A stretch of 64,000 nucleotides of DNA, from contig NZ_UWFN01000285.1 in assembly GCF_900602065.1 (NCBI RefSeq), forward strand, positions 310,001 through 374,000, in the 5' to 3' direction. The notes beneath the pieces were generated by a model. It was not told where the DNA came from. It was given only the letters and a program-made list of their open reading frames with translations, and did not search any database. The translations under genes were made by a program, and so were the position numbers. This document shows positions 16,761 to 27,248 of this stretch, one piece after another. Origin of the DNA: Pseudomonas viridiflava. GTDB taxonomy: Bacteria; Pseudomonadota; Gammaproteobacteria; Pseudomonadales; Pseudomonadaceae. The number at the start of each line of letters is the position of its first letter. Position 1 is the first letter of the stretch.

Positions 16761-19226
16761 TTAGCGGAATGTTCCTGGCGTGCTGAACAAAAGTGGGACT
16801 GCCCTTGAAGGGCGAGCGTGAAGGCTTTCACACGTAAACAGCTGAGGACGTTCAATCAGATACCCCTGAGCGAAGTCAACGCCAATCTCACGTAGTGCTA
16901 TTTCGATCTGTGGTGTCTCGACAAATTCAGCGATCGTGCGCTTGCCCATGACATGCCCGATGTGGTTGATCACCTCCACCATCGCGCGGTTGATAGGGTT
17001 ATCGAGCATGTCCTTGACGAAACTGCCATCGATTTTCAGGTAGTCCACCGGCAGATGTTTGAGATAGGCAAACGAAGACATGCCTGCACAGAAATCATCA
17101 AGGGAAAACTGGCAGCCCAAAGCCTTGAGCTCGTTGATGAAGTGAATCGCACTGCCCAGATTGGCAATCGCAATGGTCTCGGTGATCTCGAAGCAAATCA
17201 GCGAGGGAGAGATACCGAAGGTCTTGAATTGCTGTTTCAGATAGCCGAGAAAGGCCTCATCGCCAATACTCGCCCCTGAAAGATTGATCGCAGTGACCAC
17301 CATCGGGCCGTTGTAGCCTTCATCATCCTGACATTGCGCAATGATTTTGAAGACATTGTGCACAACCCAGCGATCCAGCGAAGTCATCAGGCCGTAGCGC
17401 TCGGCTGCGGGAATGAAATTCTCTGGAAGGATCATGCGGCCTGTCTCATCACGCAAACGCAGCAAAATTTCTATGTGCCCGCTGTCATTTGCGCCATGGT
17501 GACCAATGGCAGCAATCTGCTGCGAAAACAGACAAAACCGGTTCTCCTCCAGCGCCATGTGCAAACGCTGAACCCAAGCCATCTCACCAAAACGCAGCGA
17601 CACTTCAGAATCGTCAGCGTGGTAGACCTGCACACGGTTACGGCCTTTTTCCTTGGCCATATAACACGCCATGTCTGCAGCGCGCAGCGATGCCTCAAGC
17701 GTGGTGGGAACATGAGAAATATGCACCACCCCGACGCTGACGGTGCTTTGAAATGGCCTGCCCTTCCAGACAAAGTTCAGGCTCTGAACCGTCTGACGCA
17801 GGGTTTCTGCGATGGCTTGCGCGGTGTCCGGAGGGCAATGTTCCAGCAAAATCCCGAACTCATCCCCACCTAACCGGGCCAAGGTGTCACCTTCCCGCAA
17901 GCCCTGTTGCAATATCGTGCAGATGTGCCGCAACAACTCATCACCTGCCGCATGACCGCTTGTGTCATTGACCAGCTTGAATTGGTCGAGATCCAGATAC
18001 ATCACAGAGTGCTGACTGGGTTGCCGCGCCAGATCATTGAGCGCTTGTTCCAGGCGATATTCGAACTCTCGCCGATTGGCCAACCCGGTGAGCGCATCGT
18101 GTGTCGCCTGCCAGGACAGATTGGCAATGTATTGCCGCTCCTGCGTCATGTCGTGCAGCACCAGCACCGTGCCGCTGACTTTATCGTCGGTGAAAATCGG
18201 AGAGCCGACGAGCGCCACCGACACGGTGCTACCGTCCAGACGCTGGATCAACTTGGAATGCTCACTGCCACCACTGAGCTGGCCGCTCAGAATATGCTCA
18301 ATGAGGGTTGAGCTGTCCTTCTGATCATTTTCGTCCAGCAGATTGAACAACGCGGCGAGTGGCAACCCGCTGGCCTGCGAGTTTTTCCAGTGGGTCAGAT
18401 TTTCGGCAGCGGGGTTCATGTAAACAATGGCACCTTGAACATCGGTGGTAATCACCCCGTCACCGATGGATTCCAGCGTCACTTGAGCGCGCTCTCTCTC
18501 CACCTGCAGAGCGTCGGCAAAGGCATGGCGCTGAGCGAGCAATTTGTGAGTCCTGAGCAAGGCGAGAATAATCAGCACCACCGCCGTCGCCAGGTTGATC
18601 ACCAGCAACAGCCGCAAAATGCCTCGGGAGCCTTCGCCCAGCGCATCACTGAATGCACGCGCTACCGGCGTGACGCTCTCGTTGATTGCAGTGATCTGCC
18701 CCCGCCAGTTAATGATGTCGGCATCGGTGGCTTCGCCCGATGAAATCTGCTCGTGCATCCGCTGCGCGACATCGTCCAGCTGCATCAGGTACTCATCACC
18801 CAGACGCCACTGGTCGATAGCCTTTTTCATGTAGCCAAATTCGCGAAAATTTACGTACAGCCAGATAATCCCGGTCACATCGTCAGGATGATTACCGCCC
18901 TGCAGAATACCGTCTGTCGCTGTCTCGATATCCGGCACGGGTTTATCCAACGCGATACGCAGCGTATGTCCACCTTTAGGGATGGAAATGGCCTGTTCGT
19001 AGCGCAGGTAATTGATCTCGTCGTGCCCGTTGGCATAGAGATTCAAATAATAGATGGCGTCTTTCTGCCCCTTGGACCAGAGGCTTTCGCCGCCGACATA
19101 ACTGCGTACGGCCGAGAGCATGTAAAGGCTGACGCAGCCCAACAGGGCCTGAAACAGCGCAACGGCGATAAATGGCCATACGATGCCCAGCAGGCGGGGC
19201 TTTTCGAGGATCCGCGTTTGCTTCAT
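16761..19226 (-). CDS. rbdA: Membrane PAS-GGDEF-EAL c-di-GMP enzyme, RbdA-like
   Basis: An 821-aa inner-membrane protein. Transmembrane helices lie near residues 13-35 and 208-230, enclosing a periplasmic sensor of about 170 residues. A PAS domain (about 248-360), a GGDEF domain with GGDEF at 453-457 and I-site REGD, and an EAL domain follow. All EAL catalytic residues are visible: EILLR near 586, INLS, EITE, LDDFCAG, LKID and AEFVET. Length, architecture and placement beside the ABC transporter match RbdA of P. aeruginosa, a phosphodiesterase that promotes biofilm dispersal and whose GGDEF domain binds GTP to activate it. The name is by synteny and architecture. Confidence 0.85.
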   Translation of the reverse strand: MKQTRILEKPRLLGIVWPFIAVALFQALLGCVSLYMLSAVRSYVGGESLWSKGQKDAIYYLNLYANGHDEINYLRYEQAISIPKGGHTLRIALDKPVPDIETATDGILQGGNHPDDVTGIIWLYVNFREFGYMKKAIDQWRLGDEYLMQLDDVAQRMHEQISSGEATDADIINWRGQITAINESVTPVARAFSDALGEGSRGILRLLLVINLATAVVLIILALLRTHKLLAQRHAFADALQVERERAQVTLESIGDGVITTDVQGAIVYMNPAAENLTHWKNSQASGLPLAALFNLLDENDQKDSSTLIEHILSGQLSGGSEHSKLIQRLDGSTVSVALVGSPIFTDDKVSGTVLVLHDMTQERQYIANLSWQATHDALTGLANRREFEYRLEQALNDLARQPSQHSVMYLDLDQFKLVNDTSGHAAGDELLRHICTILQQGLREGDTLARLGGDEFGILLEHCPPDTAQAIAETLRQTVQSLNFVWKGRPFQSTVSVGVVHISHVPTTLEASLRAADMACYMAKEKGRNRVQVYHADDSEVSLRFGEMAWVQRLHMALEENRFCLFSQQIAAIGHHGANDSGHIEILLRLRDETGRMILPENFIPAAERYGLMTSLDRWVVHNVFKIIAQCQDDEGYNGPMVVTAINLSGASIGDEAFLGYLKQQFKTFGISPSLICFEITETIAIANLGSAIHFINELKALGCQFSLDDFCAGMSSFAYLKHLPVDYLKIDGSFVKDMLDNPINRAMVEVINHIGHVMGKRTIAEFVETPQIEIALREIGVDFAQGYLIERPQLFTCESLHARPSRAVPLLFSTPGTFR

Positions 19227-19488
19227 GGGTTCCCTTTCATAAGCGGTGCCAGATGCTCAACAAGCTGCGTTTATTTCGTCCTGAGCAGAGCCTAGGCCAA
19301 ATCCAAAAAACCGGTCATGCAAATTATCAAATTTGAAACACGCTACCGCCCCGCATTGTGAAATCGCGAGGCAGTGCACATACAGATGGATAAGCGAGTG
19401 TGAATCAGATGAGCGAGCGCTGTTACTGCAGTGAGAACTTACTATTAAGAAAGACCCTAAACGCGCTATTGGCAAGCGGCCATGAACA

Positions 19489-21327
19489 TTAAATGTGCTG
19501 CAGGTGCCCGTAGAGTTTTGCGTAGAGCCCGCCTTCAGCGATCAATTGCTGGTGATCGCCCTGCTCGGCTATACGCCCGCCGTCGAACACCAGCACCCTG
19601 TCTGCCTGCTTAACCGCAGATAGACGGTGGGCAATAATCAACGTCGTGCGCCCACTAAGGAATCGTGCCAGCGCCTGATGCAGGTTGTACTCGGTCGCCG
19701 CATCGAGTGCCGAAGTGGCTTCGTCGAGAATAACGACCCGCGGATCAGCCAGGACCATTCGAGCAATGGCCAGCCGTTGGCGCTGCCCCCCCGACAAACG
19801 CACACCCGAACGCCCCACCACACTGTCGAGCCCTTGCGGCAACGCGCGAATGGTTTGTTCCAGCTGGGCGATTTCGAGCGCTCGCCAGCACGCGTCATCA
19901 CTGCGCTCGCGGCCCATGGTCAGATTGGCGCGAACGGTATCGTTGAACAACGCCGGGTGCTGAAGCACCACCGCAACGTTCTCCCGAATAGTCTCCAGAC
20001 CAATTTCCTGCTGGCTCGCACCACCGAAGCTGATCGTCCCGGATTGAGGCGTGTACAGCCCCAACAATAACTGCACCAACGTACTTTTGCCGCCGCCACT
20101 GGCGCCAACGATGGCAATTTTTTCCCCCGGGGCAATCGTCAGGTTCAATTGATCGAGAATGTTCTCCTCGCCATAACCGAAGCTCAAACCACGGACTTCA
20201 ATCCCCACGGTTTTCTGCCCCGCGAACGGATCGATACCGCCTGGATACTGCGGCTCGTCAGCACGTGCCAGCAGTTCGTTGATCCGGGTCAGCGCCCCAC
20301 CCGCCGCGTAATAAGCGTATTGCAGGTTCAGCAACTGCTCCACCGGGCCGATCATGAACCACAGGTAGCTGAACACCGCCAACATATGGCCAATCGAAAG
20401 ATCGGAAAACAGCACCGTCAGCATGGCCGCAGCGCGGAACACATCGATGCCGAACTGGAACAACAGCCCACTGGCGCGATTGGACGCATCACTTTTCCAT
20501 TGTGAAGACGTCGCATAATCACGGACTTCACGAGCGCGTACGCCAAGTCGGCCGAGGAAATACCCTTGCCGATTACCCGCACGAACTTCCTGAATCGAGT
20601 CCAGAGTTTCGGTCAACGCTTGAGTGAAACGCGAAGTGCTGTCGTTTTCCTGTTTTTTCAGGTGCTTGACCCGCTTGCCCAACTGCACCGTGGCGTAGAT
20701 CACCAATGGGTTAAACAGCAGGATCAGCAGGGCCAGTTTCCAGTGCATCCACATCAGAATCGACGCGGTACCGGTCAGCGTCAGCATCGCGACCAAAAAC
20801 CGACTCAGGGTATCGCCGATGAATTTATCCAGCGTATCCAGATCGGTCACCAGGTGCGCGGTGACCGTACCGCCTCCCAGGCTTTCGTACTCCCCCAGAG
20901 AGATTCGCTTGAGGCGCTCGATCAGACGAACCCGTACGCGATAGACAATATCTTTGGAAAGCCGGGCAAACAGCTTCGCCTGCACCACGTTGAACACCAA
21001 CGCGCCAATGCGCAGACCGAAGGTGAACAGCAGCATCAAGCCAATGTAACCGACAGGTTTTTGCAGGCTGCCGGGCAGGAAGTTATTCATGAACTTCAAG
21101 GCGCTGTCGCCGTGGCCCAGCAACACTTCGTCCACCAGCAAGGGCAACAGCAACGGAATCGGCACGGTACACAACGTAGCCAGCACCGCTACGCCGTTGG
21201 CAATCCACAACGCTTTTTTATGCCGCGAAGCCAGACGACGGATCTGCGCCCAGCTCAAACGGTTAAACGTTGTACAGGAGTCGTCCTGATCAGCGCTGCT
21301 CTTGAGAGACTCAGGCACTGGCAGCAC
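19489..21327 (-). CDS. ABC transporter, fused permease and ATPase (half-transporter)
   Basis: A 612-aa MsbA/multidrug-type exporter subunit that should work as a homodimer in the inner membrane. About 1-320 holds six transmembrane helices. The ATPase domain has Walker A GASGGGKST, the signature LSGGQRQRLAIARM, Walker B VVILDEATSALD and the H-loop IAHRLS. The substrate is not readable from sequence. It overlaps the upstream DsbA-fold gene by 17 bases, implying co-translation. The GTG at 21327 is only one base from a GGAG, so the GTG at 21318 is an alternative start with better spacing. Confidence 0.9.
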   Translation of the reverse strand: MLPVPESLKSSADQDDSCTTFNRLSWAQIRRLASRHKKALWIANGVAVLATLCTVPIPLLLPLLVDEVLLGHGDSALKFMNNFLPGSLQKPVGYIGLMLLFTFGLRIGALVFNVVQAKLFARLSKDIVYRVRVRLIERLKRISLGEYESLGGGTVTAHLVTDLDTLDKFIGDTLSRFLVAMLTLTGTASILMWMHWKLALLILLFNPLVIYATVQLGKRVKHLKKQENDSTSRFTQALTETLDSIQEVRAGNRQGYFLGRLGVRAREVRDYATSSQWKSDASNRASGLLFQFGIDVFRAAAMLTVLFSDLSIGHMLAVFSYLWFMIGPVEQLLNLQYAYYAAGGALTRINELLARADEPQYPGGIDPFAGQKTVGIEVRGLSFGYGEENILDQLNLTIAPGEKIAIVGASGGGKSTLVQLLLGLYTPQSGTISFGGASQQEIGLETIRENVAVVLQHPALFNDTVRANLTMGRERSDDACWRALEIAQLEQTIRALPQGLDSVVGRSGVRLSGGQRQRLAIARMVLADPRVVILDEATSALDAATEYNLHQALARFLSGRTTLIIAHRLSAVKQADRVLVFDGGRIAEQGDHQQLIAEGGLYAKLYGHLQHI

Positions 21328-21946
21328 GCTCCAGCCAGCGACCCAGCAAAGGGGCTAATACCTCCAGCGGCTGATAGCCATTGGTCAACAACGCCAACTG
21401 GCCATTGCGTTCAGCCAGCAAGGTCGGGAAACCGGCGATGCCCAAGTCCTGTACCCAAGCGAAGTCTGCCTGAGTTGCAGCCAGTTGCTCGGCGCTGTCG
21501 AACGCTGCGGCGAACTCGATACGCGGCAAGCCTGCCTGTTCGGCAAGCTCAGTCAGCACCGCCGCTCGCGTGACGTCACGCCCTTCGACGTAGAACGCCT
21601 TCTGGATCAACCCGACCAGCGTCCAGGCAAACTCCGGCTCAAGATGCCGCGCCGCGACGATAGCCCGGCATGCGGGCTCGGTGTCATAGACGAAGCCATC
21701 GGGCAGCGCGTCTTCAAAACGAAACGTTTGCCCGGTGCTTTTCTCAACCGCCTGCCAATGCTCAAGGATGTAACGGCGGGTGGTCGGATCGAGCGCCGCC
21801 CCGCTGCCGGTGCGCAAACCACCCATCACCAGATGCAAGGTCACACCACTCGCCTGCGCCTGTTGAACCAGCGCTTGCGCCACAGGGGCAAAACCCCAGC
21901 ACCAGGAGCACATCGGGTCCATCACATAAAGCAGGCGGGTGGTCAT
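21311..21946 (-). CDS. DsbA-family (FrnE-like) thioredoxin-fold protein
   Basis: A 211-aa protein with the active-site motif CSWC in MDPMCSWCWGFAPV at residues 9-22 and the cis-Pro region GIAGFPTLL near 180. It has no signal peptide, so it is a cytoplasmic FrnE-like disulfide or 2-hydroxychromene isomerase-type protein, not a periplasmic DsbA. It lies three bases downstream of trhO and overlaps the ABC transporter gene, so the three are probably one operon. The physiological partner is unknown. Confidence 0.85.
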   Translation of the reverse strand: MTTRLLYVMDPMCSWCWGFAPVAQALVQQAQASGVTLHLVMGGLRTGSGAALDPTTRRYILEHWQAVEKSTGQTFRFEDALPDGFVYDTEPACRAIVAARHLEPEFAWTLVGLIQKAFYVEGRDVTRAAVLTELAEQAGLPRIEFAAAFDSAEQLAATQADFAWVQDLGIAGFPTLLAERNGQLALLTNGYQPLEVLAPLLGRWLERAASA

Positions 21947-21949
21947 GGA

Positions 21950-22915
21950 TCAGGCCTCGTCTGGCTGGCGGTCTTCTAAACGATAATTGCGACCGATCGG
22001 GTGCGGCTGATTACGTGCTTTGGCCAGTTCGATCTGCTTCTGGCGGTCGATGGCACTGCGGCGGGTTTTCTCGCTCAGGCTGTCCCAGCAATACGGGCAA
22101 CTGATGCCCGCCGAGTAATGTTCACTTGCACGGTCTTCAGCGCTGATCGGCGTGCGGCACGCATGGCATTGATCGTAGTCGCCCTCGGTCAGGTCATGGC
22201 GGACGGTGACGCGATTGTCGAACACAAAACACTCGCCACGCCACAGGCTTTCATCCTGCGGGACTTCTTCGAGGTATTTGAGAATGCCGCCTTTGAGGTG
22301 AAACACCTCGCCGTAACCTTCGCCAAGCATGTAACTGGACGCTTTTTCGCATCGAATGCCGCCGGTGCAGAACATCGCGACTTTTTTGTGCACCTCGGGG
22401 TTGAAGTGCTCTTTGACGTATTCGGGAAACTCGCGAAAGGTTGTGGTCTTGGGGTCAATGGCCCCTTCGAAGGTGCCGATGGACACTTCGTAGTCGTTAC
22501 GGGTGTCGATGACCAGCACTTCCGGATCGCTGATGATGGCGTTCCAGTCTTTGGGTTCGACGTAGGTGCCGACGGCTTTATTGGGGTCTACACCTTCAAC
22601 GCCCAGGGTGACGATTTCTTTCTTCAGTTTGACTTTGGTGCGGTAGAACGGCTGTTCGTCGCAGTACGATTCCTTGTGATCGATGTCGATCATGCGCGGG
22701 TCGTTCTTGAGCCAGGCGAGCAGCCCGTCGATGCCTTCGCGGCTGCCGGAAACGGTGCCGTTGATGCCTTCTTCGGCGATCAGCAAGGTGCCTTTGATGC
22801 CGTTGTCGACCATCGCCTGCAGCAGCGGCTCGCGCAGTTCGACGTAGTCGCTGAGGGTGACGAATTTGTATAGCGCCGCTACGACGATCGGCTGATTCAT
22901 CGGCTGTTGGGTCAT
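21950..22915 (-). CDS. trhO: tRNA uridine(34) hydroxylase / rhodanese-related protein
   Basis: A 321-aa YceA/TrhO protein. An N-terminal ferredoxin-like domain is followed by a rhodanese domain with the active-site cysteine in MFCTGGIRCEKAS (about 180-190), and a C-terminal region holds CHACRTP and CPYCWD cysteine pairs. TrhO forms 5-hydroxyuridine at tRNA position 34 with oxygen. The ATG at 22915 has CTGGAGAT upstream. Beyond the start lies the 1.3-kb repeat region. Confidence 0.93.
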   Translation of the reverse strand: MTQQPMNQPIVVAALYKFVTLSDYVELREPLLQAMVDNGIKGTLLIAEEGINGTVSGSREGIDGLLAWLKNDPRMIDIDHKESYCDEQPFYRTKVKLKKEIVTLGVEGVDPNKAVGTYVEPKDWNAIISDPEVLVIDTRNDYEVSIGTFEGAIDPKTTTFREFPEYVKEHFNPEVHKKVAMFCTGGIRCEKASSYMLGEGYGEVFHLKGGILKYLEEVPQDESLWRGECFVFDNRVTVRHDLTEGDYDQCHACRTPISAEDRASEHYSAGISCPYCWDSLSEKTRRSAIDRQKQIELAKARNQPHPIGRNYRLEDRQPDEA

Positions 22916-23057
22916 GTGTATCTCCAGGTGGCGACCCTCGCAAAGGGCCTACCGGATAGAAATTAATTCAATAAAAACGCGCAGGGTGTGCAGCGCGGGG
23001 CGGATTCTAGCAAAGATGGGGGGATGGGTGGGATTGGGGGGAGTGAATCAAACAGCG

Positions 23058-23367
23058 CAGCGGCTTGGACTTGTATGAATATCCGTTAGTTGGGTAACGG
23101 CTGATATTGGTTGCGCCCTTACGGCGCCTCACTTTTGATTCCGGAAGCCGGCCCAGCCAAAAGTAAGCAAAAGGCTCTTGCCCCGCCACTCGGCACCTCG
23201 CTGTCGCTCGGTGTACCCGCCCGCAGATCCTGAACCGTGGGCCGCCGCAACGGGCCATCCATGGCCCAATGCGGCTAACCCGGCGTCCTGCCGGGTTGCC
23301 CACGGTTCAGAATCTGCGTTCGGCCAGCGTGGTTTAACGGGGCGCCTAAGATCAAAATCAAAAGCAG
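23058..23367. repeat. Left arm of a long inverted repeat
   Basis: About 310 bases whose reverse complement is almost repeated at 23929-24232. Divergence is limited to scattered substitutions and a few short indels near the outer end. Each arm holds its own inner palindrome (GAACCGTGGGC ... GCCCACGGTTC with CGGGCCATCCATGGCCC between). Open frames here (for example 23178-23414) look like those often annotated as hypothetical proteins in Pseudomonas repeats, and I do not call them genes. Confidence 0.9.
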
Positions 23368-23426
23368 ATCAAAGGCGGATCAAAATCGATTTCAGGATTG
23401 CCTCGGCCCTGTAAGCGCTGCCCCGA

Positions 23427-23635
23427 TGTCCATGGCTCCACGCTGTCTCGCGGCAAACATTGGACCTGTAGGACCGGATTCATCCGAGAAGAAGCCAGCA
23501 CATCGGCTACTTCATCGTCGCCTGGAATGCAGCCTTCCCGGATAAATCCGGTCCCACAGGTTCTGCGTAGATTCAGATAATGAAGTGCTGTTAGGAGAAT
23601 CGTCGGAGGTTACGACGACGCAGATTGTGCACCGG
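23427..23635. repeat. Tandem repeat unit 1 (209 bp) with a REP pair
   Basis: The first of two head-to-tail copies with a period of 209 bases, measured at three landmarks (TGTCCATGGC, GGCAAACATTGG, TTACGACGACGCAGATT). Each unit contains a REP pair of the CCTGTAGGACCGGATTCATC / GATAAATCCGGTCCCACAGG type. The unit sits in the loop between the long inverted arms. Confidence 0.9.
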
Positions 23636-23837
23636 TGTCCATGGCACCGCGTTGCCTCGTGGCAAACATTGGACCTGTAGGACCGGATTCATCCGGGAAG
23701 AGGCCAGCACATCCGCTACTTCATCGTCGCCTGGAATGCAGCCTTCCCGGATAAATCCGGTCCCACAGGTTCTGCGTAGATTCAGATAATGAAGTGCTGT
23801 TTGAAGAGTCGTCTGAGGTTACGACGACGCAGATTGC
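23636..23837. repeat. Tandem repeat unit 2 with a REP pair
   Basis: The second copy, near identical to unit 1 and diverging after the CGCAGATTG landmark. Few substitutions separate the copies, which suggests a recent duplication or gene conversion. Confidence 0.9.
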
Positions 23838-23928
23838 GGTATGCCCGACACACCGCTTCGCAGCCTTCGGCAGCTCCTACGGAAGCCCGGCGAGCGAAAA
23901 CAATCGGGTCGGCTGTCAGGCCGCCGCG

Positions 23929-24232
23929 CTTTTGATTTTGATCTGAGGCGCCCCGTTAAATCACGATGGCCGAACGCGGATTCTGAACCGTGGGCAACCC
24001 GGCAGGACGCCGGGTTAGCCGCATTGGGCCATGGATGGCCCGTTGCGGCGGCCCACGGTTCAGGATCTGCGGGCGGGTACACCGAGCGACAGCGAGGTGC
24101 CGAGTGATGGGGCAAGAGCCTTTTGGTTACTTTTGGCTGGGCCGGCTTCCGGCTTTTCAAAAGTGACGCGCTGTAAAAGCGCAACCAATATCAGCCGTTA
24201 CCCAACATCGGATATGTACACAAAACCGCTGT
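23929..24232. repeat. Right arm of a long inverted repeat
   Basis: The reverse complement of 23058-23367, ending eight bases from the bolA stop codon. The core of about 220 bases around the CCATGGATGGCCC palindrome is nearly identical to the left arm. Together with the tandem units it fills the gap between trhO and bolA, and I see no gene in that gap. Confidence 0.9.
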
Positions 24233-24239
24233 CAGAACG

Positions 24240-24533
24240 TCATTCCCCACCCGCACAAACAGGCGAAACCGGCGCAGCGCCAGTTTTCGCCCACTCGATC
24301 GGCGTGTAAGTGTGCAAAGCCAGGGCGTGAAACTCGCTCATCAAGCCGCCCAGAATGCCGTAGACCTTCTGGTGCCGCTTGACGGCGTTAAGCCCTTCAA
24401 ATTGCTCACTGACGATCACAGCCTTGTAATGAGTCTGCTCGCCACGGCTATGCATGTGGCTCTCATCGAGTACCTGCAGATGCAGTGGTTGAAACACAGC
24501 CAGCGCTGACTCGATTCGCGTTTGCATAGTCAT
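24240..24533 (-). CDS. bolA: BolA family protein
   Basis: A 97-aa BolA-fold protein with the conserved HMHSRGEQTHYKAVIVSEQF core and the GLNAVKRHQKVYGIL helix carrying the invariant His. BolA proteins pair with monothiol glutaredoxins on iron-sulfur clusters and can bind DNA. It starts at the ATG at 24533, and an internal ATG two codons later is also possible. The C-terminal tail after ALHTYTP is longer than usual by about 15 residues. The stop lies next to the long inverted repeat. Confidence 0.92.
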   Translation of the reverse strand: MTMQTRIESALAVFQPLHLQVLDESHMHSRGEQTHYKAVIVSEQFEGLNAVKRHQKVYGILGGLMSEFHALALHTYTPIEWAKTGAAPVSPVCAGGE

Positions 24534-24548
24534 GACGGGCTTCGCTTA

Positions 24549-25076
24549 TCAGGGCTTTTTGGCAGGAGCAGGAGCGGCCTTCTTGGCCGGTTCCAGTTCA
24601 GTGGTCATGTCGGCCAGCAATTTGTTAACCACCGGAACAGCGCTTTCCAGCTTGCCCTGAGTCAGTTGTGCAGACTGCTGAGTCAACTCAGGCATCTTGG
24701 TCAGCACTTTCTTGCCCAGTGGCGACTGATAAAACGCAACCAGATCCTTGAGCTCGCTCTCGGTGAAGTTGGCGGTGTAAAGCTTGACCATGTCCGGCTT
24801 CAGCTTGTTCCAGCCAATGGCTTGATCCAACGCGGCGTTGGCCTTGGCCTGGTAGGTTTCCAGCACGGCCTTCTTGGCTTCTGGCGCTTTGGTTTCGGCG
24901 AAACGCTGAGCAAACATCTGCTGCACTTGCATGTACACCGGGGTGCCCAGCTTGTCGGCGTTGGCCAGCTTCAAGAAGGTTTCAGCACTGGCGTTGTGGC
25001 TGGCGGTATCGGCAAGAACCTGGCCGCTGGCACATACCAGAACAGCCGCAGTACAGATGGCGCGAAGACGGGTCAT
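24549..25076 (-). CDS. Exported DUF2059 protein
   Basis: A 175-aa protein with a Sec signal peptide (residues 1-23, cleavage after VCASGQVLA). The mature part is the helical DUF2059 domain (FTESELKDLVAFYQSPLGKKVL). The C-terminus is Ala/Lys/Pro-rich. It is periplasmic by prediction, and its function is unknown. The ATG at 25076 follows AAAGGAAAC. It precedes bolA by 15 bases and diverges from fumC. Confidence 0.85.
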   Translation of the reverse strand: MTRLRAICTAAVLVCASGQVLADTASHNASAETFLKLANADKLGTPVYMQVQQMFAQRFAETKAPEAKKAVLETYQAKANAALDQAIGWNKLKPDMVKLYTANFTESELKDLVAFYQSPLGKKVLTKMPELTQQSAQLTQGKLESAVPVVNKLLADMTTELEPAKKAAPAPAKKP

Positions 25077-25246
25077 CAAGTTTCCTTTCTAGCAGGCGAG
25101 GCAGAACCCCAAGGCCGACCATTCTGCGCCCATGTTTGCTTTTGGCTCAACCCCTGACTGTCCGAGCGGTTAAAAACGCGATTGGGGGAACCCAGATCGG
25201 ATCACAGGGCCTAAACTGCGCATTCAATACTTAAGGAGTGAGTCCA

Positions 25247-26633
<1,387 letters not shown>

Positions 26634-26641
<8 letters not shown>

Positions 26642-27248
26642 GGGCAGGCATGGGGCGACCCGACTGGAAGGGGACGGCAAGCGTATCCTGATGATTTTCG
26701 GCACCCCGAAAGCTGCCAGTTTCGGGCATGCGCTGGGTGAAGCGTATGCCCAGGGCGCGCGAAGCGGCGGTCATGTGGTGCGCATGCTGAAACTGAGCGA
26801 GCTGGATTTTGACCCCGTACTGCACAACGGCTATCAGCAAAGCCAGGTGCTCGAACATGACTTGCTTGAAGCCCAGCGGGAGATCCATTGGGCCGAGCAT
26901 CTGGTGTTCGTTTACCCGGTCTGGTGGGGAGGCCTGCCGAGCTTGCTCACCGGTTTTCTGGATCGGGTATTAATGCCGGGTTTTGCTTTCAAGAGCCACG
27001 GCCGCAAAAGCCCGGCCAATGAGTTGCTCAAAGGCCGTACAGCAGAGTTGCTGGTCACTATGGACACGCCGCCGCGCTACTTTCGCTGGATTTATGGCGC
27101 TCCGGCGCATCGGCAAATGGTCCGCACTGTCCTGGCCTTCTGCGGCATCAAAACCAAACGCCTCACCGAGTTTGCTCCCGTGCACACATCCGGTGAAGAG
27201 CAACGCCAGCAATGGCTGAAGCAGGCCGAAGAGCTCGGCAAACGTTAA
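26634..27248 (+). CDS. Flavodoxin-fold NAD(P)H oxidoreductase (NQO/KefF family)
   Basis: A 204-aa FMN- or FAD-binding quinone reductase-like protein. The N-terminal ILMIFGTPKAASFGHAL strand-loop binds the flavin phosphate, and LVFVYPVWWGGLPSLLTGFLDRV is the typical family core. The ATG at 26634 overlaps the fumC stop, so it is probably translated from the fumC transcript. The substrate is unknown, and a quinone or electrophile detoxification role is inference. It converges on the EamA gene with a 4-base overlap of ends. Confidence 0.87.

Noticed and set aside
23178..23414. Open frames within the long inverted repeat (also 23819-24184, 23841-24107, 24031-24309)
   Set aside because: They recur in both arms on opposite strands as a result of the repeat, and lack ribosome binding sites. 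Similar frames are often annotated in Pseudomonas repeats.
22916..24239. Insertion sequence in the trhO-bolA gap
   Set aside because: Long inverted arms suggest a mobile element, but no transposase frame and no target-site duplication is visible.
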